Source: Lignipirellula cremea
GTDB lineage: Bacteria; Planctomycetota; Planctomycetia; Pirellulales; Pirellulaceae
Reading direction: 5' to 3'
Assembly (NCBI RefSeq): GCF_007751035.1
Contig: NZ_CP036433.1
Coordinates: forward strand, 6,057,001-6,121,000
Length of the DNA stretch: 64,000 nt
The notes beneath the pieces were generated by a model, which worked only from the letters and a program-made list of their open reading frames with translations, had not been told where the DNA came from and ran no database searches. Numbering within the stretch: position 1 is the stretch's first letter; each line of letters opens with the position of its first letter. The position numbers and the translations under genes are program-made. Positions 46,378-55,327 of this stretch are shown here, piece by piece.

Positions 46378-46665
46378 TTATTCGTCGGGCCCAGGCAGAA
46401 CGGACGGGGCTGTCCCCTCCCGCTGCTCCTGGATCCGTTCCGGTGGGTAAGGGTGCTGCTCTGCATCGCGATGGATGGCGTCCATCCCACCGAGCAATAA
46501 CGGCAGGGCGGCCAGGATCGTGAGCAGCACCAGGAATAGAAAAAGCATGCTCCCAAAATTCAATCCGAAGCCGAAGTACTTTTGCTGCTCCTGGCGCGGT
46601 TGCTGCGGCGGGAGTTTTTCCACCGATTCAGGATCGAGATCGGACGGAGAAGGCAAATCGGACAT
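46378..46665 (-). CDS. Small single-helix membrane protein (paralogue 1)
   Basis: 95 residues from the ATG at 46665 (GAGGA upstream). It begins MSDLPSPSDLDPESVEKLPP and has one helix, LNFGSMLFLFLVLLTILAALPLLLGG in segments, followed by an Asp/His/Pro/Glu tail. The start, the helix and about 30 bases of upstream DNA (TGCTGAGGATT before the ATG) match the larger gene at 45480, so the two are tandem duplicates. It lies 80 bases after the CHAD gene on the same strand. Confidence 0.72.
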   Translation of the reverse strand: MSDLPSPSDLDPESVEKLPPQQPRQEQQKYFGFGLNFGSMLFLFLVLLTILAALPLLLGGMDAIHRDAEQHPYPPERIQEQREGTAPSVLPGPDE

Positions 46666-46744
46666 CGGAAGAATCCTCAGCAATCGCGGGATGCAACGTT
46701 TTATCCCGGCGGACACCGTGAGCGCGAGGGTCCGTTCGCGCCGC

Positions 46745-47629
46745 TTACCGCCGGTACTGCTTTTTCAGCTGTCGGGTCAGTTTATCCGGCGACGCCGCAT
46801 ACAGTTCTTTCCCCAGCGCGAAAGCCGCTTCGTGCAGGGTCCGTCGACGCTGGTCGATCAACGCGAAGAGCAGTTCATGGGCGGGCTCCAGCGGGGCCTC
46901 GGCCGGTGTGATCAGCCCGCGGAGATTCGCCAGGTCGTGGTCGTCGCCCAGCAGGTCGGCCAGTTCTTTCAATTGTCGCCGGCGGCCTTTGAAGTTCTTG
47001 GGCCACATCTGCACCAGCAGCCGCACATGGTACCAGTGGTACTTGGCGTGCTTCCGCCATTCGTGCAGGTTATGGGCGGTCGGCTCGTCCAGGGCGACCT
47101 GCATCGCTTCCCGGCCGGCTTGATAGGTCTTTTTGAAGCCGCCGCCAAATGCGGCGAAGCCTTTTTCCGATAGCTTCCAGTCGCCGATTCGCTCCCGGGC
47201 GGCCCGCATCTGCTTTTCAAAGGCAGCCAGCCGCTGGTCAACGTCCCCTTCTGCTGCGGCGATTTGATTGCGGCGTGTTTCCAGCGTAGCCCTGATCGCC
47301 GCCAGGGCGGACGGCTCCAGCAACTGGGCGAAGTGATCGCGGAGCTTGTCAAACGCCGTCAGCACCGTGGCGGCGTCGCGGGCCTGGGAGAGTTGCGAGG
47401 CGGCCTCGCGAAAATGAGCGTTCTCCTCGGCGTAGGTTTTCCCCAGGGCGGGCCGCACCAGGCGGAGAAGACCCCGCAGTTTTTTGCAGTGCTTGCGCAC
47501 CTGGTGCACGATCGTTTCGCGAGGGAGCTCCTGGTCGTGGATCTCGACAAGCGCGGTATCGATCTGAGCCAGCGCGACGCGGCGCAGCCCTTTGTTGGCG
47601 GACTCTTTGTTGATGAAAACAAAACTCAT
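46745..47629 (-). CDS. CHAD-domain protein
   Basis: 294 residues, one CHAD domain without the usual fused CYTH part. The His-rich helical pattern is clear: VHQVRKHCKKLRGLLRLVRPAL, LHEWRKHAKYHWYHVRLLVQMWP and LGDDHDLANLR. CHAD domains bind inorganic polyphosphate and often decorate polyphosphate granules. No polyphosphate kinase or phosphatase is in the window. It precedes two small membrane proteins on the same strand and may be co-transcribed with them. Confidence 0.9.
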   Translation of the reverse strand: MSFVFINKESANKGLRRVALAQIDTALVEIHDQELPRETIVHQVRKHCKKLRGLLRLVRPALGKTYAEENAHFREAASQLSQARDAATVLTAFDKLRDHFAQLLEPSALAAIRATLETRRNQIAAAEGDVDQRLAAFEKQMRAARERIGDWKLSEKGFAAFGGGFKKTYQAGREAMQVALDEPTAHNLHEWRKHAKYHWYHVRLLVQMWPKNFKGRRRQLKELADLLGDDHDLANLRGLITPAEAPLEPAHELLFALIDQRRRTLHEAAFALGKELYAASPDKLTRQLKKQYRR

Positions 47630-47901
47630 GGTGCGGTTCTCAAGGGGTGCGCCCTGGGCGCTGTGGGGATGCGGCGGGGCATGGCCGCCTGCGATTGTTG
47701 CGACGGCCGCCCTGTGGCGGCTTGCCTGGTCGCGCTGCGTTTCCGGGCCCTGGCTGCTCCCCGGTTTCTGGTTGATCCATTACAATGTCGACGGTGAGGA
47801 AGCCCAACCTGGCGTTCTGCCGCGTGTCACTTCGGTCAAGCCGTACTTGCCGACTCCCCCCCCATGCGGTTCTCGATGTTTCTGGGCGAGGAGCCCGTTC
47901 C

Positions 47902-49020
47902 ATGGCGGATGCATTAAAACAAACGGCTTTACATGACTGGCATGCAGCAAATGGCGGTCGCCTGGTGGATTTCGCTGGGTGGAAGATGCCAATCCAGTAT
48001 ACCACGATCACCGCTGAACACCTGGCCGCCCGGAAGGCAGCCGCGCTGTTCGATGTGTCCCACATGGGCCGCTTCCGGTTCGAAGGGCCCGGCGCGGGGG
48101 CCTTTCTCGATACCCTGCTGACCAGACGGGTCACCGACATGAAGGCGGGCCAGATTCGCTACTCGCTGGTCTGTAACGAGCAAGGGAACATTCTCGACGA
48201 CGTGCTGGTCTACCGGGTCGATGATCCGGCCGGGTTGGATTACTTTGCCCTGGTCGTCAACGCCAGCAACCGCAGCAAGATCGCCGCCTGGATCCAGCAG
48301 CACCACGACCCAGCCTACGATTACACCATGGCGGACCAGACCGAAGCCACCGCCATGATCGCCGTGCAGGGGCCGCTGGCCCTGGATATTGCCCAGAGCG
48401 TCGTGGTCGCCGACCTCCTGGCCATGCCCTACTATCACGGCCAGATTACCGAAATCGGCGAACGCCAGGGACTGGCCAGTCGGACCGGTTACACGGGCGA
48501 AGACGGCTGCGAGCTGGTCGTGCCGTCGGAGTACGCCGTGGAACTGTGGGAACACCTCCTGCGTGAAGGCGAATCCGAAGGCGTCCTGCCCGCCGGCCTG
48601 GGGGCCCGTGACACGCTGAGACTGGAAGCAGCCATGCCCCTGTACGGGCACGAGTTGTCGGAAGAGATCAATCCGTACCAGGCCGGGCTGAAGTTCGCCG
48701 TGAATCTGAAAGACCGCAAGTTTGTCGGTCGCGACGCCCTGGCGCAGATTCGCACCGCCGGCAACCAGCCGCAACGGGTCGGGATCGAGCTGGTCGGCCG
48801 ACGCGCCCCGCGGGAAGGATACGTGGTGTACCTGGGCGACGAAGAAGTCGGCTATGTCACCAGCGGCGTGTTCTCGCCGACGCTGGAAAAAGCGATCGGC
48901 ATGGCGTACGTCGCTGAATTCGCCAGCCAACTGGGAACCGAGCTTTCGGTCGATATCCGCGGCCAGCGAGCGCTAGCCCGCGTGGTCGCCATGCCGTTCT
49001 ATCAACGTCCGGCTAACTGA
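47902..49020 (+). CDS. gcvT: Glycine cleavage T protein (aminomethyltransferase)
   Basis: 372 residues from the ATG at 47902, preceded by GAGGAG; a longer frame from 47785 adds an unrelated stretch. The opening LKQTALHDWHAANGGRLVDFAGWKMPIQYTTI (in parts) and DVSHMGRFRFEG are the GcvT signature, followed by GDGCELVVPSEYAVELWEHLL-like and GARDTLRLEAAMPLYGHEL segments. It transfers the aminomethyl group from lipoyl-GcvH to tetrahydrofolate and releases ammonia. gcvH follows, 163 bases on. The P-protein subunits are not in the window, so they are probably downstream or elsewhere. Confidence 0.95.
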   Translation: MADALKQTALHDWHAANGGRLVDFAGWKMPIQYTTITAEHLAARKAAALFDVSHMGRFRFEGPGAGAFLDTLLTRRVTDMKAGQIRYSLVCNEQGNILDDVLVYRVDDPAGLDYFALVVNASNRSKIAAWIQQHHDPAYDYTMADQTEATAMIAVQGPLALDIAQSVVVADLLAMPYYHGQITEIGERQGLASRTGYTGEDGCELVVPSEYAVELWEHLLREGESEGVLPAGLGARDTLRLEAAMPLYGHELSEEINPYQAGLKFAVNLKDRKFVGRDALAQIRTAGNQPQRVGIELVGRRAPREGYVVYLGDEEVGYVTSGVFSPTLEKAIGMAYVAEFASQLGTELSVDIRGQRALARVVAMPFYQRPAN

Positions 49021-49183
49021 TGCGGGGTTTCGACCTCCCAGGTTTCGACGACGACGACCTGCGTGGTGCGAACCCTCGCGCAGGAAAGGCGGCTGTCGGA
49101 TGCCCGGGGTTGTCCCGTTTGCAGGCTTGTCGGCTGCGGGTTCCAGGTCTACATTCTAGTTTTCCTTCGATGGAGTTTTCACT

Positions 49184-49576
49184 GTGAAGCCGGAAGATCT
49201 GCTGTATCGAGAATCGCACGAATGGGCCGCCATTGAAGAAGAGGGCGGGTCCAAGATCGCCACCATAGGAATCTCGGCATTCGCTGTGGAACAATTGACG
49301 GACATCACCTACCTGGCCTTGCCGCAAATCGGCAAGCAGGTCGCCGCTGGCGAAGAAATCGGCGAGCTGGAATCCGTGAAAGCGATCGCTTCGATCTACA
49401 GCCCCGTCACCGGCGAAGTCATCGCCGTGAACGAAACGCTGCCGGAGAAACTCGAACTCTTGAACGACGACGCCTATAACGACGGGTGGGTCGCCAAGAT
49501 TCGCGTCACCGACGATAGCTCTCTCAGCGGCCTGCTCGACTACGCCGCCTACACCAAACAGTGCCAGGAAGGCTGA
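49184..49576 (+). CDS. gcvH: Glycine cleavage H protein
   Basis: 130 residues from a GTG at 49184. It carries the lipoyl domain with ELESVKAIASIYSPVTGEV, where Lys66 is the lipoylation site, and the flanking AFAVEQLTDITYLALPQIGKQV and NDDAYNDGWVAKIRV segments. The lipoyl arm shuttles the aminomethyl group between P, T and L proteins. It lies 163 bases after gcvT and may have its own promoter. Confidence 0.95.
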   Translation: MKPEDLLYRESHEWAAIEEEGGSKIATIGISAFAVEQLTDITYLALPQIGKQVAAGEEIGELESVKAIASIYSPVTGEVIAVNETLPEKLELLNDDAYNDGWVAKIRVTDDSSLSGLLDYAAYTKQCQEG

Positions 49577-49998
49577 TCGCCGTCGCTTCGTCCCAGCGTC
49601 CGGGCCAGCATCAGCAAGCATGGAATGGCCCGCTGGAAGTCCCACGTAGCCGAACTCGCCAAAGTTTGGCCGCTGTCTCCCAGGCGCCAGGTTCCTCCCT
49701 CCAAAGTCTGGCGACTGCGGCTATGTCCCTGCGTTTGACGGAAAATTGCCAGTACGTCGCTGGTTTTTTGTGGTTTTGATTCAACCTGAGAACGAATGCC
49801 CGACTCGGCCCGTATTTCTAAACAGAATGCGATTGCTGGGCGCCGCCGGCAGCGTCAAGGTTGTGCGCAAGCGTTACAACCGACGAACGACCAACGGGTA
49901 GAGGCCGATTACGGCCGCTGACTGGTTGAGAAATCGGGAATCGCCTGACTACCATAGAAACCGTTGACCTTCTGTACTTGCCCTCGCACGGATCGCCC
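49577..49998. other. Intergenic stretch holding a long hairpin repeat
   Basis: 422 bases between gcvH and the glycosyltransferase gene. The only clear structure is the hairpin at 49645-49725, given separately. I see no gene; the promoter of the glycosyltransferase is probably at 49830-49980. Confidence 0.5.
49645..49725. repeat. Intergenic hairpin (REP-like)
   Basis: A 25-base inverted repeat with 20 matching pairs (arms 49645-49669 and 49701-49725, 31-base loop). The inner tip of the left arm also contains the palindrome GCCAAAGTTTGGC (49658-49670). Compensating mismatches and position between genes resemble REP-like elements. It could stabilise or end the gcvH transcript. Confidence 0.6.
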
Positions 49999-50871
49999 AT
50001 GAGCAATTTTTCCCAGCCCCGCGATTCTGGAGCGAGCGAAGCCAACCTGATCCGTGAGGCTTTTTGTCAATTGAGCGATCAACTCTTGACCGCGAAGAGC
50101 GAAACCACCGAAGACCGGGCGGCCCTGCTGGAGCAATTGCTTGGGCCTAATGTTTGCCGACGCCTGGGCATTTACTCGATTCCCGCTGACTTTCTGCTGT
50201 CGGTCGTGATTCCCGTCTATAACGAAGAGAAAACGATCGCCCGGGTAATCGAACGGGTAAGGCAGATCGACCTTCCCTGTGAGATGGTGATCGTCGACGA
50301 CTGCAGCCAGGATGGGACGCGTGCCGCATTAGAGGCGTTCCGCGATGCGCCTGATATTCGTCTGGTGTTCCATGAGAAGAACCAGGGGAAAGGGGCCGCC
50401 CTCAAATCCGGTTTTGCCGCCGTGTCGGGCGATGTGGTGGTCATCCAGGACGCCGACATGGAATACGATCCGCGCGACCTGCGTCAGCTGCTGCAGCCGA
50501 TCCTGGAGAACGAAGCCGACGTGGTCTACGGCAGTCGCTTCAGCGGTTCCGACCATGCCGTTTCGCCGCTGTGGCACCGCTCTGGCAACCAGCTGATCAC
50601 GGCGATGGCAAACCTGGCGACTGGCCTGAAATTCACCGATGTGGAAACGTGCTACAAAATGTTCCGCCGGGAACTGATCGATCAAATGACGCCGACGCTG
50701 CGTGAAAAGCGGTTTGGCATCGAGATCGAAATGACGTGCAAACTGGCCCGCCGAAAAGATGTGCGATTCCACGAACGGCCGATCAGCTATAACCGCCGGT
50801 CCTACGCCGAGGGGAAAAAGATCGGCTGGCGCGACGCCGTCCGCGCCTTCTGGTGCATGCTGCGGTATTAA
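49999..50871 (+). CDS. Family-2 glycosyltransferase (dolichol-phosphate-mannose-synthase type)
   Basis: 290 residues from the ATG at 49999; a TTG at 49978 is a poorer start. After an N-terminal helical segment of about 60 residues comes the GT-A core: LSVVIPVYNEEKTIARVIERV, MVIVDDCSQDGTRAAL, KNQGKGAALKSGFAAVSGDVVVIQDADMEYDPRD (DxD-type motif) and the acceptor end EMTCKLARRKDVRFHERPISYNRRSYAEGKK. No membrane helix is seen. It probably transfers a hexose from a nucleotide sugar to a lipid phosphate or to envelope glycans. The N-terminal extension is unusual and its role is unknown. Confidence 0.9.
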   Translation: MSNFSQPRDSGASEANLIREAFCQLSDQLLTAKSETTEDRAALLEQLLGPNVCRRLGIYSIPADFLLSVVIPVYNEEKTIARVIERVRQIDLPCEMVIVDDCSQDGTRAALEAFRDAPDIRLVFHEKNQGKGAALKSGFAAVSGDVVVIQDADMEYDPRDLRQLLQPILENEADVVYGSRFSGSDHAVSPLWHRSGNQLITAMANLATGLKFTDVETCYKMFRRELIDQMTPTLREKRFGIEIEMTCKLARRKDVRFHERPISYNRRSYAEGKKIGWRDAVRAFWCMLRY

Positions 50872-51036
50872 GCCTGCGGAAGGGGTCCTCTTGCCGCGAT
50901 CCTTTTGCAGCCGGTTAACTCGGCCGGGCGTTGATCGGTTATCTTACCGTGCCAGGGCCGTCGGGTCGGCGGATGCGTGCGGCATCGCCTGGCGGAAACA
51001 GCCCCCGGATTGCTGGTTAATGGATCACCGTGCTTC

Positions 51037-51693
51037 ATGCCGTCGCCCTGGCTCCTCATTCTGACTCCCACCGCAGGCGAGCGCGACGCGCTGGCCAGCC
51101 GGACGGGTTTGGACGGCGCGACGATCGAACTGTGCGGTTTTGGCCCGATCGCCGCCGCGGCGCGTACGGCCGCATTGCTGGCCCAGCTGCGACCCGCTCG
51201 GGTGCTGCTGACGGGTCTCGCCGGAACTTACGATAACGTCCTGCCCCTTGGGGCCGCGTTTGCCTTTGAGTCGATCGCGATCGATCGTCTGGGAGCGGGC
51301 GAGGGGGAGCGTTACCAGCCCGCGTCCGACATCGGTTTTTCCCAGTGGCCTGAACCGCCAGGGCCGATCGAACAACGGTTGGCGTTGTGGCAACCGCCTG
51401 GCCTGGCGACGGCTGGGCTGTTGTTGACGACCTGCACCGCTTCGGCGGCGGCCAGCGAAGCGGCTGGCAAACGGGGCCTGTTTCCCGAAGCAGTCGCCGA
51501 AGATATGGAAGGCTTTGGCGTCGCCCTGGCCTGTGCGCTCGCGGGCGTTCCGTTGGCGATTGTCAGGGGAATATCCAACCTGGCCGGAAACCGCGACAAA
51601 CGGGAGTGGCGAATCGACGCCGCCCTGGCCGCAGCGGGCGATCTGGTCGAGCAGCTTGTAGGATCCATCGACGAGGAGAAACCGCAGTCATGA
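51037..51693 (+). CDS. mqnB: Futalosine hydrolase
   Basis: 218 residues from the ATG at 51037. It is a nucleoside-phosphorylase-like protein with LLILTPTAGERDAL at the start, GFGPIAAAARTAALLAQLRPARVLLTGLAGTYD, then AVAEDMEGFGVALACALAGVPLAIVRGISNLAGNRD, the DMEG and RGxSN signatures. It cleaves hypoxanthine from futalosine, an early step of the alternative menaquinone pathway. It overlaps mqnD as ATGA (51690-51693), so the pair is translationally coupled. mqnA and mqnC are not in the window. Confidence 0.92.
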   Translation: MPSPWLLILTPTAGERDALASRTGLDGATIELCGFGPIAAAARTAALLAQLRPARVLLTGLAGTYDNVLPLGAAFAFESIAIDRLGAGEGERYQPASDIGFSQWPEPPGPIEQRLALWQPPGLATAGLLLTTCTASAAASEAAGKRGLFPEAVAEDMEGFGVALACALAGVPLAIVRGISNLAGNRDKREWRIDAALAAAGDLVEQLVGSIDEEKPQS

Positions 51694-52553
51694 GCCGCCC
51701 GATTCACTTGGGAATTTCCACCTGTCCGAACGATACGTTCGCCTTTCACGGCATCCTGGAGAAGAAGGTCGACCTGCGCGGCCTGGAGTTTCGCACGGAA
51801 CTGCTCGACGTGCAGGAGCTGAACGATCGGCTGTTTCGCGGCGACTTCGACGTGGCCAAGGCCAGCTTCCATGCGGCCCTGCTGCTGGCGGACGAGCTGG
51901 GCGTGTTGTCATCGGGCTCGGCGCTGGGGTTCGGCGTGGGACCGCTGCTGCTATCCGCGCAGCCGGATTCCCGGCCGGAGGATGCGTTTGTCGACGACCG
52001 GGGCGGTCCGCGATCTCCGCGCGTGTTGTGCCCGGGCCGCACGACAACGGCCGCCTTGTTGTACCAGCTGTTCCATCCGGGCCAAGGGCGAATAGAGCAT
52101 GTCGTCTTCTCGGAGATCATGCCGGCATTGCAACAGGGCGCCGCCGACTTTGGCGTGTGCATCCACGAAGGCCGCTTTACCTGGCAAGAGCATGGGCTAG
52201 GCCTCGTCGAGGATCTGGGGCAGGTCTGGGAACAGGCGACCCAGGCCCCGCTGCCGCTGGGCGGCATTCTGGCCAGGCATGCGTTGGGGGCGGAAACGCT
52301 GCATGCGGTGCAGCAGGTGGTGGCCGATTCGGTCGCCTACGGCCTGGCGAACCGGGAGGAAACGGCGGCAACCATGCGACGGTACGCCCAGGAGTTTAAC
52401 GACGACGTGCTGTACGCCCATGTCGATTTGTACGTCAACGCTTACACGGAGCATCTGGGCGAGGCGGGCTCGGCCGCGCTAGCCGAACTGGCGCAGCGGG
52501 CCGCAGCCGCCGGCGTGATCCCCCATGCGGCTCAACTTACCGTCATCGAGTAA
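51690..52553 (+). CDS. mqnD: 1,4-dihydroxy-6-naphthoate synthase
   Basis: 287 residues from the ATG at 51690; the in-frame extension from 51387 lies inside mqnB. The opening HLGISTCPNDTFAFHGIL is diagnostic for MqnD, followed by LDVQELNDRLFRGDFDVAKASFHA, VLCPGRTTTAALLYQLF and CIHEGRFTWQEHGLGLVEDLG. It converts cyclic dehypoxanthine futalosine to 1,4-dihydroxy-6-naphthoate. Coupled to mqnB by ATGA. The repeat hairpin at 52590 is directly downstream. Confidence 0.95.
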   Translation: MSRPIHLGISTCPNDTFAFHGILEKKVDLRGLEFRTELLDVQELNDRLFRGDFDVAKASFHAALLLADELGVLSSGSALGFGVGPLLLSAQPDSRPEDAFVDDRGGPRSPRVLCPGRTTTAALLYQLFHPGQGRIEHVVFSEIMPALQQGAADFGVCIHEGRFTWQEHGLGLVEDLGQVWEQATQAPLPLGGILARHALGAETLHAVQQVVADSVAYGLANREETAATMRRYAQEFNDDVLYAHVDLYVNAYTEHLGEAGSAALAELAQRAAAAGVIPHAAQLTVIE

Positions 52554-52589
52554 AGGTGGAGCATCACAAAGATTCAAGGTGAGATGTAG

Positions 52590-52684
52590 TGGACCTGGCC
52601 ACAAGTCCTTCTTCTTTCACGATGTCGAAGGGACTTGTGGCCAGGTCCAATCAGTTGCAAAAGGAACTTGTGGCCAAATCCACT
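52590..52684. repeat. Long perfect hairpin plus a third degenerate arm
   Basis: A perfect 19-base inverted repeat (TGGACCTGGCCACAAGTCC at 52590-52608; its complement at 52631-52649) with a 22-base loop. A third, degenerate copy of the right arm lies at 52663-52684. The preceding TGTAGTGGAC also starts the hairpin at 58366, so these are members of a dispersed REP-like family. It lies between mqnD and the MATE gene and probably limits readthrough. Confidence 0.75.
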
Positions 52685-52736
52685 GCAGTGTGACACAGGT
52701 TTTTCCGCCCCATTCCCCACTTCCCATTCGCGACGC

Positions 52737-54131
52737 ATGGATTCTCCTCTGGCGACTTCCGGTAGTGTGTGGCGGCCGATGCTGCTGCTGGCCTGGCCGG
52801 TGCTGGTCGAGCAGATGTTGTCGTTGCTGGTGGGCTACACCGACTGGTGGCTGACAGGGCATTACTTTCGCGGCGACGCTTTTCCTGCCGCCATGGGGCT
52901 GATGTCGTATGTGCTGTGGATGTTGCCGAACTCCTTTGCCGCGGTGGCGATCGGAGCGACGGCGCTCGTCTCGCGGCAGATGGGGAAAGGCGATCCGGCC
53001 AAAGCGTCGCACATTATGAACCAGGCGCTGCTGGCGGGGGCCCTCTTTGCCACCGGAGCAACGCTGGCGATTGTTTTTTGGGGGGAGGCCTTTATCGCAT
53101 TGATGCAGCTGTCCGATGCGGCGGCCCCTTTGGCGGAGAGTTACCTGCGCACGCTGACGCCGGTCGTGCCGTTCATCATGTTCAACCAGGTCGGAGCGGC
53201 CTGCTTGCGTGGAGCGGGGGACACGGTGACAGGGTTTGTCGCGCAGTTGTGCGTGAATGTGGTGAACATCTCTCTCAGCACGGCGCTGGTCAGCGGCCTG
53301 GGACCCTTTCCGGACTGGGGCTGGGGGGGACTGGCTCTGGGCACGGCGTGCGGCCATGCCACCGGCGGGTTGATCGTGCTGCTGGCGCTGCTCCGGGGCA
53401 GGGCCGGCCTGCGGGTGAATTTTCGTCTGCTGCGACCGGACTGGGAGATTCTGCGGCGACTGCTGCGGATCGGCGTGCCGGGCGGGATCGACGTCGCCAT
53501 CATCCTGGCCTGTCACCTGGCGTATGTGGCCATTATCAACAGCCTGGGCGACGCGGCCGCCGGCGCCCATGGCCTGGGGGTGCATATCGAATCGCTGGCC
53601 TACATGCCAGGCTCCGCGTTCCAGGTGGCGGCCGCCACGCTGACAGGGCAGTACCTGGGAGCGGAGAAGCCTCGCCAGGCGATGCAGGGCATCCTGGCGT
53701 GCACGCTGGCCGGCGGCACGCTGATGACGCTGGCGGGCTGCGTCTTTTTCTTTCTCGGATCGTATCTGACGCACTTTTTTACCGGCGACAACGATCCAGC
53801 CATGGCGCTGCGGACAGCCGGACTGCTGAAAATTGTCGCCGTGTCGATGCCGTCGCTCGCGGTGTCAATGATTGTCACCGGGGGACTGCGGGGAGCGGGC
53901 GACACGCGCTGGCCGCTGCTGTTTACGCTGATCGGCTTTCTCGGCGTACGCATCCCGGGAGCATGCTGGCTGGCGTATGACCAGATCACGCTGTGGGACG
54001 GCTTTGTCATCACCGGCTGGAACTGGAGTGTCGAAGGAGCCTGGTGGGCGATGGTCTGCGACGTGGTCCTCCGCAGCTTGCTGGTGACAGGCCGACTCTG
54101 GCAAGGCGCCTGGAAAGACGCCCGAGTGTAG
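52737..54131 (+). CDS. MATE-family multidrug/Na+ antiporter
   Basis: 464 residues from the ATG at 52737, which follows the repeat; the longer frame starting in the repeat was rejected. Twelve predicted helices, with PMLLLAWPVLVEQMLSLLVGYTDWWLTGHYF at the opening, GAGDTVTGFVAQLCVNVVNI near the middle and a second half with GGLRGAGDTRWPLLFTLIGFLGVRIP. The internal twofold repeat of MATE exporters is evident. It would expel cationic drugs or metabolites using Na+ or H+. Convergent with the HEAT gene. Confidence 0.9.
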   Translation: MDSPLATSGSVWRPMLLLAWPVLVEQMLSLLVGYTDWWLTGHYFRGDAFPAAMGLMSYVLWMLPNSFAAVAIGATALVSRQMGKGDPAKASHIMNQALLAGALFATGATLAIVFWGEAFIALMQLSDAAAPLAESYLRTLTPVVPFIMFNQVGAACLRGAGDTVTGFVAQLCVNVVNISLSTALVSGLGPFPDWGWGGLALGTACGHATGGLIVLLALLRGRAGLRVNFRLLRPDWEILRRLLRIGVPGGIDVAIILACHLAYVAIINSLGDAAAGAHGLGVHIESLAYMPGSAFQVAAATLTGQYLGAEKPRQAMQGILACTLAGGTLMTLAGCVFFFLGSYLTHFFTGDNDPAMALRTAGLLKIVAVSMPSLAVSMIVTGGLRGAGDTRWPLLFTLIGFLGVRIPGACWLAYDQITLWDGFVITGWNWSVEGAWWAMVCDVVLRSLLVTGRLWQGAWKDARV

Positions 54132-54190
54132 CAGGGCAAGGCTGCAGGACGATACGTTCCGTCCGGACGTCTGGCTATGCGGCCGCCGGC

Positions 54191-55327
54191 CTACGGCGCC
54201 GCCTGGATGGCGTTGAGCGCTTCGGTCGCCAGCTGGGCGATGGCGGGATCCTTCCCCTGCGTCAGCTTCTGGATCGCGGGAGCCGCCGACGCGGCCTGCG
54301 GCCCGATGCGTCCCAGGCAGATGAGCGCCAGTTTCTGCTGGCGATCGCTGCTTGTTTCCAGGCCGGCAATCAGGGCAGGGGTCGAACCGGCGCCCCAGGC
54401 AACCAGCGAGTCGCCCGCTTCGGCGGCAAGGTCGTCATCGGGATTGCCGAGCACGGCGACCAGATCAGGAGCGGCTGCCGCACCGCCGGGGAGCTGGCCC
54501 AACCGGCCGGCCGCCACGCGACGAACGCTGGCGTCGGTATCGGTTTTGAGAGCGTTCCGGTAAGCGGCGATGGTCACTTCCGGCGCGGCGATTTTGGAGA
54601 TGGCGTACAAACAGGCCAGGCGTACGCGGGAGCTGGAATCGCCGACCGAAGCCTGCTGGAGCGCAGGCAAGGCCGCCCTCCCGGCGGAGCCCAGCCGGCT
54701 GAGCGTACGGGCGACCTCGCCGCGGTTCGCTTCTTCGCCGCCGCTGGCCAGCAGCTTCGAAAGCGGACCGGCCGCCGCGGCCAGCTTCTCTGGGGGCAAG
54801 CGTTTGTGGGCCTGGAGGGCAATGTGACGAATCGTGCTGTCGCTGTCGGACAGGGCGGCCGTAAAGGCGCCAACAATCGCGGCGTCCTCCGGATTGAAGT
54901 ACTCCAGCAGATAAATCGCAGCGCCGCGGCGGACGGCGTCGTTGGAATCTCCCAGCAATGGACGCACCTTGACGATTGATTCGGGGCCCAGCCGTTCCAG
55001 CTCGGCCATCTGCTGGACATCGATCTTCCAGTGGCCGTCCACTTCAACCGCCAGCCCCGCCACCGACTCCCGCAATTGCGCGTCGACCGAAGAAGCAGGA
55101 GGCAACGGCGGCGCCTGGGGAGCTGCCGGCAACGGCGGAACAGGTCCCGGAGGATTGTGCGTTTTCACATCGGTGGACGCGCCCGGCTGCGAAGTCGCCG
55201 CTGTCTCGGCGGGCGTGGTCGCAGGGGAAGAGGCAGTCGTCGGCGCGGGAACTGTCGCTTCCGGCTGCGTGTTGCCGCCGCAACCGATTGTCGCGACCAG
55301 TAAAAGCCACCATGCTTTACGCGCCAT
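54191..55327 (-). CDS. HEAT-repeat lipoprotein
   Basis: 378 residues. The signal ends ATIGC, giving a lipidated Cys near residue 16. A Pro/Thr/Ala-rich spacer of about 70 residues follows. The rest is at least six HEAT/PBS-like helical pairs, for example SDSTIRHIALQAHKRLPPEKLAAAAGPLSKLL in part, then ALPALQQASVGDSSSRVRLACLYAIS and LIAGLETSSDRQQKLALICLGRIG. It is an envelope-anchored protein-interaction scaffold; partners are unknown. It stands alone with its promoter in the region above 55327. Confidence 0.85.
   Translation of the reverse strand: MARKAWWLLLVATIGCGGNTQPEATVPAPTTASSPATTPAETAATSQPGASTDVKTHNPPGPVPPLPAAPQAPPLPPASSVDAQLRESVAGLAVEVDGHWKIDVQQMAELERLGPESIVKVRPLLGDSNDAVRRGAAIYLLEYFNPEDAAIVGAFTAALSDSDSTIRHIALQAHKRLPPEKLAAAAGPLSKLLASGGEEANRGEVARTLSRLGSAGRAALPALQQASVGDSSSRVRLACLYAISKIAAPEVTIAAYRNALKTDTDASVRRVAAGRLGQLPGGAAAAPDLVAVLGNPDDDLAAEAGDSLVAWGAGSTPALIAGLETSSDRQQKLALICLGRIGPQAASAAPAIQKLTQGKDPAIAQLATEALNAIQAAP

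Noticed and set aside
52635..52736. Upstream extension of the MATE protein
   Set aside because: The extra residues come from the hairpin repeat; the ATG at 52737 gives a standard MATE opening.
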